NCBI GenBank assembly: GCA_949287305.1
Contig: CASEFX010000015.1
Coordinates: forward strand, 16,543 to 80,542
Source: an uncultured Sutterella sp.
Lineage (GTDB): Bacteria; Pseudomonadota; Gammaproteobacteria; Burkholderiales; Burkholderiaceae_F
DNA length: 64,000 nt
Direction: 5' to 3'
A program made the translations under genes and the position numbers. The notes under the pieces are model-generated. The model was given only the letters and a program-made list of their open reading frames with translations, was not told where the DNA came from and did no database searches. Positions 26,844 to 34,833 of this stretch are shown here, in pieces (position 1 is the first letter of the stretch; each line of letters opens with the position of its first letter).

Positions 26844-27359
26844 TCATTTCAGAAAACGATTCATTAAATGTAACAGTGCGTTTTTTTTATTCCCCGTAGA
26901 GGCGTACGAAAATTTCGGTCGGGCGACGGATGACACATGAACATGCTCATGAGAATCTTGCTGGTGAGCGTAGAGGTTGTAGAAATTTTCAGATCGCACT
27001 GGGACCCTTTCGATTTCCAGGCAAGGGAGAAAACGATTTTGTGACTGGCGAAAGGTGATCTGGGGACCGTGGACGGAACGATGAAGTTCGAGAAGATCAC
27101 TTGAGTTTCGATACTTCCTGAAACTTGCCAGAAGATAATGACCAAGTTGAACTTCGACCTGTTTCAGGAGTTCTTTACCCCTGCTTGTAACCAGTGCAGA
27201 AAAGTGCTCTTGAAAGAAGAGATAACACTCTTCCCAGGAGAGGGGTCTCCCGTGTAGTTTGGAGAGTTCGTATGCACAACGAGTGAGAAACTCGTCGCTT
27301 GGAAGTAGAGCTTTAGAATTTAACTCTGGAAGGGGAGGGGCGGGTAAACCCTTACTCAC
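26844..27359 (-). CDS. Hypothetical protein upstream of the trimeric autotransporter
   Basis: A frame of 171 codons starts at GTG 27359, which has GGAGG 5 bases upstream; the ATG at 27395 in the same frame has no good ribosome binding site. The product is soluble and rich in charged and His residues (AHQQDSHEHVHVSSV near the C-terminus), with no signal peptide. I recognise no family. It ends 102 bases before the adhesin start on the same strand, so it could share its transcript or influence it. The region is less GC-rich than average, like the 5' end of the adhesin. Confidence 0.55.
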   Translation of the reverse strand: MSKGLPAPPLPELNSKALLPSDEFLTRCAYELSKLHGRPLSWEECYLFFQEHFSALVTSRGKELLKQVEVQLGHYLLASFRKYRNSSDLLELHRSVHGPQITFRQSQNRFLPCLEIERVPVRSENFYNLYAHQQDSHEHVHVSSVARPKFSYASTGNKKNALLHLMNRFLK

Positions 27360-27538
27360 AATAACCTCCGACCGTATTTTAGAGGACGTGTGCATTCTTT
27401 CATTTTATCGAGCACGGGGGGTGTACTGACAGCGCGTTTTCCCGCAACCGAGGATAGTATTAGTGGGAATTACCCCTTGTTTACAGTTGGCGCTAGCTTC
27501 TTTCTAGAGTCTTTCCCTGTCATGCAGTCACGGTTACT

Positions 27539-28483
27539 CTAGCGGTTTCTCCTGAATGCCACGGGCGTCATGCCGAGGTGCCTAACCACGTAGCGCGTAA
27601 AGTAGGAGGGAGACGAGAAGCTGAAGTCCTCCGCAATCCTTCGCGCGGGAAGGTTCTTCTTCAAGAGCACGCGCGCGATCTCGCTCGCGGTGAAGAGGTC
27701 GATGAAGTAGCCCGCCCCGCGTCCACTCACCTTGCGGCAGACTTCCGACAGATATTCGGGCGTGACGCAGAGTTTCTCGGCGTACCAGGCAAGGTCCCGG
27801 TGCTGCCGGAAGCTTCCTCGGGAAAGTTCTTCAGTGAACCGTCGCAGCAGCACGACCGCGCGGCTCGAGACGGCGCTCTGCGCCTGGGACTTCGCGTGAA
27901 TGTCGTAGAGGTCCAAAACGTGCGCGGCGAGAAGATGGCTTACGAGCTCCTCGTGAAAGAGGTGAGAGGTTTCATAAAGCCGCGCCCGGAGTCTCTCGAT
28001 GTCTTCGATGAGGCGCGCCTGCGTGTCGGGCGTGAGACGCATCACCGGGTTTTGGAGAAGCGAGAGATGCCCCACGATCCCGTAGTCGGAACGAAGCGCG
28101 ATGTGGAAGGACACCTGAGGCGAAAGGGAAAAGAGAAGTCCCGCGAAGTCGGGCGACACAGCGAAGTCGCGCGCAAGTACCGCGTTCGGAAGAATCACGT
28201 AGTCGCCTGTCGTCACGTTGTAGCGCGTCTCTCGCTGCTCGAAGCTCAAACTCCCCTTCGCGGGCACGATGTGGAGGATCCGGTTCGTGCGGACGACGGC
28301 AGCGAGGCCTTCGATCGAATCGTGAAAGCGAAGCAGGGCCGTGTCGGGGACGGTCTCAATCTCCCGTAGGTCTTCGGAAACCTTCTTGGGGGCGGCATTC
28401 GAAGCGGATTCGGGCGCACTTTCGGGAGGAACCGTACGGATGACGTCGGGCGTGTTACGTGCAGAATCTTCGAAAAGTGACAT
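27539..28483 (-). CDS. AraC-family transcriptional regulator
   Basis: The 314-residue protein has an N-terminal cupin-like sensing domain at about 50-150 (RILHIVPAKGSLSFEQ, then VTTGDYVILPNAVLARDF). A C-terminal AraC double helix-turn-helix follows (HRDLAWYAEKLCVTPEYLSEVCRK, then ARRIAEDFSFSSPSYFTRYVV, ending LGMTPVAFR). The ATG at 28483 is preferred because GAGG lies 5 bases upstream; an earlier ATG at 28516 is also possible. It is divergent from two aldo/keto reductase genes, and the 110-bp gap should hold both promoters. It most likely activates those reductases in response to a small metabolite. Confidence 0.88.
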   Translation of the reverse strand: MSLFEDSARNTPDVIRTVPPESAPESASNAAPKKVSEDLREIETVPDTALLRFHDSIEGLAAVVRTNRILHIVPAKGSLSFEQRETRYNVTTGDYVILPNAVLARDFAVSPDFAGLLFSLSPQVSFHIALRSDYGIVGHLSLLQNPVMRLTPDTQARLIEDIERLRARLYETSHLFHEELVSHLLAAHVLDLYDIHAKSQAQSAVSSRAVVLLRRFTEELSRGSFRQHRDLAWYAEKLCVTPEYLSEVCRKVSGRGAGYFIDLFTASEIARVLLKKNLPARRIAEDFSFSSPSYFTRYVVRHLGMTPVAFRRNR

Positions 28484-28593
28484 TTCTTCCTCGTTTTGCG
28501 TCTTTCCCTCAAGCATACGAAGTTCTTAGCATGAGCGGGTAAAAAGACGGGCGCGGCTCTTTGCGTCCGGAGAGTTGAATGGAGAAAAGTGCC

Positions 28594-29442
28594 ATGCAGG
28601 AAGTTCGTCTCAATAACGGCGTCGTCATGCCCGCGATCGGGTTCGGCGTCTATCAGATCCCGAAGGAAGACACGAAGCGCTGCGTCCTGGACGCGCTTGA
28701 AGTCGGCTACCGTTCGATCGACACGGCGGCCTCCTACTTCAACGAACGGGAAGTCGGCGAAGCGATTCGCGAAAGCGGGCTTCCGCGCGAGTCGATCTTC
28801 GTCACGACGAAGCTCTGGGTGCAGGACTACGAGTACGACGACGCTCTCAGGGCGGTCGACAAATCGCTCGCGGAACTCGGACTCGACACGGTCGACCTCG
28901 TGCTTCTCCACAAGCCCTACGGAAACTACTACGCCGCCTGGCGGGCGCTTGAGCGCCTCTACAGGGAAGGCCGCATCCGCGCGATCGGCGTCACGAGTTT
29001 CTCAGATGAACGTCTGCAGGACCTCTTCCTTCACAACGAAATAAAGCCCGCGGTGAATCAGATCGAAACGCACCCCTTCCGTCAGCAGGAAAAGTCGAAC
29101 GCCTTCCTCAAGGCCGAAGGAATCGTGCACGAAACCTGGGCGCCCTTTGCCGAAGGACAGAAGGGCGTCTTCACGAACCCGGTCTTGACGAAGATCGCCC
29201 AAGCGCACCGCAAGTCCGTCGCCGCCGTGATTCTTCGCTGGCTCAACCAGCGGGGCGTCGTCGTGATCCCGAAATCCGTGCGGCGCGAGCGCATGGCTGA
29301 GAACCTCAACATCCTCGACTTCACGCTCTCGGCCGAGGAAATGGCGGCGATCGCGACCCTCAACGAAGAAAAGAGCCCGATCTACGACGAAAACGATTTG
29401 GCGACCGCCCGCTGGATTGGGCTTCACACCATTCACGACTAA
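28594..29442 (+). CDS. Aldo/keto reductase, first of a tandem pair
   Basis: This is an NAD(P)H-dependent carbonyl reductase of the AKR family with a TIM-barrel fold and 282 residues. The catalytic tetrad is visible: Asp and Tyr in DTAASYFNE, Lys in TTKLW and His in LLHKPYG. The cofactor-binding end IPKSVRRERMAENL is present. The start MQEVRLNNG aligns with MQTVTLNNG of the next gene; an ATG at 28579 with its own GGAG would add five residues. The stop lies 11 bases before the second reductase, so the pair is an operon, probably under the divergent AraC regulator. The substrate is unknown. Confidence 0.9.
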   Translation: MQEVRLNNGVVMPAIGFGVYQIPKEDTKRCVLDALEVGYRSIDTAASYFNEREVGEAIRESGLPRESIFVTTKLWVQDYEYDDALRAVDKSLAELGLDTVDLVLLHKPYGNYYAAWRALERLYREGRIRAIGVTSFSDERLQDLFLHNEIKPAVNQIETHPFRQQEKSNAFLKAEGIVHETWAPFAEGQKGVFTNPVLTKIAQAHRKSVAAVILRWLNQRGVVVIPKSVRRERMAENLNILDFTLSAEEMAAIATLNEEKSPIYDENDLATARWIGLHTIHD

Positions 29443-29453
29443 GGATAAAAGCC

Positions 29454-30320
29454 ATGCAGACCGTAACGCTCAACAACGGCGTCGAAATGCCGGTTCTCGG
29501 TTTCGGCGTCTTTCAGATTCCGCCCGTCGAGTGCGAACGCGCGGTTTTGAACGCCTTTGAGGCGGGATACCGCATGATCGACACCGCGCAGGCCTACTAC
29601 AACGAAGAAGGCGTCGGACGCGCCCTCGAAGTCTCGGGCCTTCCGAGAACAGACGTCTTTCTCGTCACCAAGGACTGGATCAGCAACGCGGGCGTAGAGA
29701 AGGCCGCAAAGAGCATCGACGCGTCGCTTGAGAAGCTTCGCACCGACTACATTGACCTTCTTCTCATTCACCAGCCCTTCGGCGACTATCCGGGGACCTG
29801 GCGCGCGATGGAGGCGGCGCTTCGTTCCGGAAAGGTCCGCGCGATCGGGCTCTCGAACTTCTATCCGGACCGCTTCGTCGACATGGCCGAGTGCGCGACC
29901 ATGAAGCCTGCGGTGAACCAGCTGCAGACGAACGTCTTTCGGCAGCAGTGGGACTCGGAAGCCGAGATGAAGCCCTTCGGGACGCGGATCATGGCCTGGG
30001 GGCCGCTCGCGCAGGGGAATCCCGAACTCGTGAAGAACCCCGCGATCCGGAGTCTCGCCGCCAAGTACGGCAAAACCCCGCAGCAGGTGGCGCTTCGCTA
30101 CCTGATCGACCACGGGATCATTGCGATCCCGAAGACGACGCACGTCGAACGTCTGAAGGAAAACCTCGACGTCTTTGATTTCGCACTCACCGCGAACGAA
30201 ATCGAAAGCCTTCGCGCGCTCGACGCGCCCGAGGACTTCCGCTGGTCGCACCGGAATCCCGAGCTCGTGAAGTTCCTGCATCACTACGACGAAAAGTTCA
30301 ATCCGGAGCGGCAGCCCTGA
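29454..30320 (+). CDS. Aldo/keto reductase, second of a tandem pair
   Basis: This 288-residue paralogue of the upstream gene is probably a tandem duplication that has since diverged. The catalytic Asp and Tyr (DTAQAYYNE), Lys (LVTKDW) and His (LLIHQPFG) are all present, as is the cofactor-binding segment IPKTTHVERLKENL. It should reduce an aldehyde or ketone in the cytoplasm with NAD(P)H. It is co-transcribed with the first copy (11-base gap, weak ribosome binding site AAGGATAA). A terminator follows 24 bases after the stop. Confidence 0.9.
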   Translation: MQTVTLNNGVEMPVLGFGVFQIPPVECERAVLNAFEAGYRMIDTAQAYYNEEGVGRALEVSGLPRTDVFLVTKDWISNAGVEKAAKSIDASLEKLRTDYIDLLLIHQPFGDYPGTWRAMEAALRSGKVRAIGLSNFYPDRFVDMAECATMKPAVNQLQTNVFRQQWDSEAEMKPFGTRIMAWGPLAQGNPELVKNPAIRSLAAKYGKTPQQVALRYLIDHGIIAIPKTTHVERLKENLDVFDFALTANEIESLRALDAPEDFRWSHRNPELVKFLHHYDEKFNPERQP

Positions 30321-30344
30321 GGTTGTCTCTTCCTTTTCCCTTGG

Positions 30345-30378
30345 CCCCGACAGGGTTTTCCGACCCGTCGGGGTTTTT
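30345..30378 (+). terminator. Terminator of the aldo/keto reductase operon
   Basis: A CCCCGAC/GTCGGGG stem (30345-30351 with 30367-30373) is followed by five T. Confidence 0.85.
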
Positions 30379-30456
30379 CGTAGGAGGGAAGCTTCGGGAC
30401 GGATGCAACCTGCCCCGGGCACCGCACTCGGAGCCGGGCGGTTCGCGGCCGTCGGC

Positions 30457-33400
30457 TCAGAAGGGAGGATCGTCGTCGAGGTCTTCGTCCTTCACGGCGG
30501 GAGCGTCCCGGAGCGCCTCGGTTTCCGTCACCCGCACGAAGTCCGAGCGGATGCTTTGGAGGAAGGGCGACTCTTTGCACCGGTAGCCCCAGTCGTTTTC
30601 AAGCGGCCAGGTGATCGTGATCGTCTTCTTGGCGCGAGAGAGCGCGACGTAGAACTTTCGGGCGTCCTCCTCTCTCGCTTCGGGCGTTTTGCTCTTGAAG
30701 AAGGGATAGACGCCGTCCCTCGCGTCGGCGATGACGACGTTTTCGAATTCGAGGCCCTTCGCCTTGTGGACGGTCGAGAGAAAGACGCGGTCGCGCACGA
30801 CGTCGCTCGAGCAAAGGTCCGCTTCCTTGAGCGAATTGATGTGGACGAGATAGCGCTGCAGCTGCGCGTAGAGCGTCCCCGAGCGCTCCTTGTCGATCAG
30901 CACCCGGTCGAGATAGGCGTAGAGAAGCGGGAGCTTCTTTTGGATTTCGCCGATTTCGCCCTCGTTTTCCGTGTGGTTCGGAAGCGTCTCGACGAATTCG
31001 CGAAGAACCTGCACGAGAATCGCCGGGTCTTCGGGGTCCTGCGGACGGTAGCTCAAGTTGCGGTGCTCTTCGTAAATCTCGCTCAGCGCCCGGCGAAGCG
31101 TCTGCGACATGTTGCGGATGGATGACTTCCGCAGGAATTTCCTCTGCTTTTCCACGAGCGGTCGGGCGAGCTCGTAGAAGCGCGCGAGAAGGCCCTCGGT
31201 CGCGGCGACGTCGTCGTCGGCATTGTGCGAATTCGTCCCCTCGACCTCGAGAATGCGGATCAGATCCTTGAGCTTGTGCGAGGGAAGGCGCTTCAAGCCC
31301 TTTTCGCGGCAGATGACGCGCTCCAAGGCGTAGGAGATCCGAAGCGTGTCGTAGCGCTTCAGCAGTTCCCCCCGGGCATAGGCGCGGGGAAGGGCGGAGA
31401 GGTCGACGCCGTCGGCGAAGGCCTTTTCCATGCGGTCTTTGAGGACCGCGTACTGGGCGTTCACGATGTTGACGTCGTACTCGACGTTGTGTCCCACGAC
31501 CGGAGCGTCGCCCACGAAGGCGAGGAACTTCTTGAAGGCGAGCGCGGGATCGAGGAGCGATCCGCGGGCCCTCTCGGCTTCGTACACTTCGACCATCGGG
31601 TTCGGAATGTTGCCGAGCATCTTCGGAATTTCGCGCTTTGTCTTCAAAAAGAGCGTGAGCTTCTCGACGCATCGGCCGCCCCGGAGTTTGCGCGCGGCGA
31701 TCTGGATCACGTCGTCGAGCCCCGCTTCGAGCCCCGTCGTTTCCGTGTCGAAGACGACGAGCTCGCCCCAATAGGCCCGCGTGAAGTCGTCGAGAAGACT
31801 CATGGGCTCGTCTTCGTTTTCCGCCGAATAGAAGAGAAGGTCCGAGGGAAGAAGACCGTAGTCGGGGAATTCCTTCGCGAGATAGTCGCGGATGCGCTTC
31901 AAGGTCGTGTTCTTTCGCGTGAGGCGCGAGATGAGCTGCGCCCAGGGCGCGGTCTGAAAATCGTCCTTGAGAATCCCGAGATAGGCCTTGGCGGTTTTGA
32001 GGACGTCCATGCGGAAGATGTCGGTGCCCGAAATCTTGAAGTGCTCGACGCCTTTGTCCTTGAGGTGGAGGCTCAGCGCATCGGCCATCGCGTTCGAGGG
32101 AACGAGGACGGCCGTCGTTTCGTTTTCGGGCGCAAGGCGGGCGAGTTCGCCGAGGACCTCGATCTGGTCCTTTGCGTTGTAGGCGGCGAGGAGCCGCAGC
32201 GCTCCCTTGGGGGCCTTCGAAATCTTGTCGGCGCGGGGCAAAAGCGCGGGATCCGCGTCGAGTTCGTTCACGGCGAACTTGTTGAAGAGGTCAAGCAGAT
32301 AGGAGGGCGACCGGAAGTTTCGGTGCAGATGATGCACTTCGTGCGTGCGGCTCAAGTCTTCAAGTCTCTCGAGCTTTGCGCCCATGAAGGAGAAGATCGC
32401 CTGCTGCTCGTCCCCGAAGAAGACGCAGACGCTCGAAGGAGCGTTCGCGTTCCAGAGTTGTTCCACGATCGCGAGCTGCAGGGGCGAGAGGTCCTGCACT
32501 TCGTCCACCTGAATCCACGAATAGCGCTTCACGAACGAGCGCTTGTCCGTCAAGAAAAGCCAGGCCTTGAGAAGGAGGTCGTTGAAGTCGAGCAACTCCT
32601 GCGACTCCTTGTAGGCGAGGTAGTCGCGGGCGATTTCGTCGACGCGGTCTTCGTTGACCTTCGGATTGTGTTTCTCGTCGAACGCGAGGAGCCCGAAGGA
32701 CGCGAAGAGCTCGAGGTTCCTCTGGTTCACTTCGGGTGCCGGCGCCTTCTGGATCGTGTCTGCGGGAAAGCACCGGTCCTTCTGCAGAAGTTCCGCCGCG
32801 CGCTGCTGAATGAAGTCGGCGACGAAGCCGGGAAGGGGATCTTCCGGTAGGGGAAGGCCTTCCGACACGGGCGGGCGATTTTCCGAGAGGCGTTCGCGGG
32901 CGAGCGAGTCGATCACTTCGCGCGCGTCGTCTTCGTCGATGATCGTGGCGGTTTCGGGAACGGCTTCGCTCTCGAACAGGAGTTTCGAGCAGAAGCGGTG
33001 GAGGTTCCCGACGTAGAGCTCGCCCATGCTGCGGTCGCGGAAGTTCTCTTCGATTCGCTACTGCATGCCGCGGGCCGCGCGGTTCGTGAAGGTGAGGCAC
33101 AACATGTCGGTGAGCGCCACGCCCGCCTCGAGCGCGCGGCGCACGCGTTCCGTAAGGATTTCCGTTTTCCCGCAGCCCGGAGGCGCAAGAACGAGGTGGC
33201 GGCCGCGTTGAAGACCGATCGCCTCTTCCTGATGCGCGTCGAAGACGATCTTTCTCTTCTCGCCCTTCTTGTCCGTGCGCACGGTTTCAAGCGGCCGAAA
33301 GTCGGGGTAGGCGGCGGACGGATCCCTGTTGGAGAGCAGCCAGCGGGCGATCTCGTGGCCGTGGCGAAGACAGAGCTCGGCGTCCTCCTTCGTGCGGATC

Positions 33401-33720
33401 TCGTAGTGCCGCTCGTAGGGAAGGGCGGAGAGCAGGTCGTTTACCTGAAAGTGGGAGGCCTTGTTGCCGTAGCGCTGCAAAAGCGAAAAGCTCCCCGCGA
33501 CCTTGCGGGGAACGACGATCGCGAAGTCGTCTCGGCGCATGAGGGCTCCGAGGCCTTCGTCGTCGTCCTGTACGCGAAAGACCGTCTTCAAGACGCCTTC
33601 GGCGAACTGCCGCAGTCCCTGGACGCTCTCGCGGTAGTGACGGTCGCGGATCAGGTCTTCGCAGTGCTCTCCGAGGGCGGAGAGCTTCGGGTAGTGCGAG
33701 GCGAGCGGTTCGAAGTTCAT
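30457..33720 (-). pseudogene. UvrD/Rep-type helicase with internal DnaQ-like exonuclease, interrupted by an amber codon
   Basis: One reading frame spans 1,088 codons with a single TAG at 33058-33060 (codon 221), inside helicase motif Ia (LCLTFTNRAARGMQ, stop, RIEENF). A GAG to TAG change explains it. Residues 1-110 look like a DUF4145/HEPN-type domain (GLRQFAEGVLKTVF, GNKASHF). Walker A is APPGCGKTE near 192, Walker B VDEVQDLS near 410 and motif III GDEQQAIFSFMG near 435. A DEDD exonuclease domain (FDTETTGLE near 655, VVGHNVEYDV, HNADDDVAA) sits before the last helicase motifs (STVHKAKGLEF near 980, YVALSRAK). The normal enzyme would unwind and trim DNA, possibly in repair or defence. Whether the stop is real cannot be told from the sequence. 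The 3' part could start anew at ATG 33027 but would lack Walker A. Confidence 0.8.
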
Positions 33721-34170
33721 GAGAGGCGTCCTTTCTTCTTTCGGCGGCGGTAGTGAGCGGTGCCCGTCGACCTAGATGCGGACATTCTATCAGGCGGGAA
33801 TGCACGGACTTTGGGGACGGTCCTGGCAGTCGACCCTTGGGCGGAACGGGGACGAGAGGCGGACTGGGGAGCGAAGCGTGGAAAAAAGGTCGTGCGTGCG
33901 GGAGAAAGGGACGGCGAACGAACTGCGGGAAAGACCGAAAGGTCCGGGAGATCGGGCGGGTTTCCGATTCTTCTGGATAGAGGTAGGGAAAGGAGGTGAA
34001 AGGAGGGGAAAGGAAGGAAAAGGAAGGGAAAGGACTCTCGGGAGTGCGTGCCGAGGGACGAGTTCCATGCGAAGGCGTCCCGTCGGCGGACCGCCTTTGG
34101 GCTTCGCCCAAGAAATTTCCCGTGAGGGCGCGGGGCGGGGCGCAGGCGTGTCGGGGGCGGCGTAGGAGGT
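33721..34170. other. Intergenic region with a purine-rich tract
   Basis: No gene is recognised. From about 33985 to 34034 the + strand is almost pure purine with GGAAA-type short repeats, which can slip or form triplex DNA. The high-GC frames across it look random. Confidence 0.5.
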
Positions 34171-34455
34171 TCACGCCCCGCGTTCGGGCGATTGAGGCAA
34201 ATCGACCTCCACGGAAGACCAAATCCAATCCGACCATTCGGGATGAGCTATTTTGAGAGCTTCCGGGGCGGAGGAGTGCGGGACGGAACCGCCTTCTTCG
34301 AGCACGGCCTCGAGCCACAGTTCGATCGACTCCTTCGCGTTGGCGTGTGCTTCAGTAAGCGTGTCGCCCGCGGAGTAACAGCCGGGCAAATCCGGGACGA
34401 TGACGCCGAAGTCGTGGGTTTCGTCGCCGAGTTCGATGGCGATGGGGTAGTGCAT
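34171..34455 (-). CDS. HicB-like antitoxin, without hicA
   Basis: The 94-residue protein has the HicB RNase H-like fold signature: MHYPIAIELGDETHDFGVIV, then PDLPGCYSAGDTLTEA and NAKESIELWLE. The start at 34455 is chosen because AAGGAAG lies upstream and the domain begins there. HicB proteins neutralise the RNA-cutting toxin HicA. No HicA-like frame was found on either side, so it is an orphan antitoxin or a stand-alone regulator. On the - strand it follows the autotransporter at 34834-37665. A decayed relative follows the other autotransporter at 37866-38012, so this gene is part of a duplicated cassette. Confidence 0.82.
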   Translation of the reverse strand: MHYPIAIELGDETHDFGVIVPDLPGCYSAGDTLTEAHANAKESIELWLEAVLEEGGSVPHSSAPEALKIAHPEWSDWIWSSVEVDLPQSPERGA

Positions 34456-34660
34456 GGTGACTGCTTCCTTGTGAGAAAAATGTTCCAGGTCGTCGAGGAA
34501 GATCGCGACGAGTCGCTTCAGTATAGCCGTTGCACCTTTTGGAAAAAGGAAGAAAAACTTTGCGTGAGAGGCAATTGCGATAAATTGAGAGGAACCGCCG
34601 AAGAGAAAAAAGAGGGGGTGGCTACCCGGGAAGAGGGGGGTTGACGGCGGAGGAAAAGGA

Positions 34661-34749
34661 ACGGACCGCGCGGGAAACGCGGTCCGTGATGGAAAGGAGG
34701 AAAGTTGATGCCCGGCCGGTGAAGACAGGGCAAAGCCCCTCTTCACCGG
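34661..34749 (-). terminator. Two hairpins after the first autotransporter
   Basis: CCGGTGAAG/CTTCACCGG (34716-34749) comes first after the stop codon on the - strand. ACGGACCGCG/CGCGGTCCGT (34661-34687) comes next and is followed by a T-rich stretch (TCCTTTTCC). The second matches the hairpin at 38046-38067 after the other autotransporter. Confidence 0.7.
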
Positions 34750-34833
34750 TGCGTCGAATTCAACACAAGAAATGATTTCACCGGGTTATGCCGTAGTGCG
34801 AACAACCGGTAGTCGGAGACCGTGTTGCCAGCA

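Noticed and set aside
34171..34746. A HicA toxin partner beside hicB
   Set aside because: No 60-residue frame with HicA features was seen on either side; the frame extending upstream of hicB is low-complexity noise.
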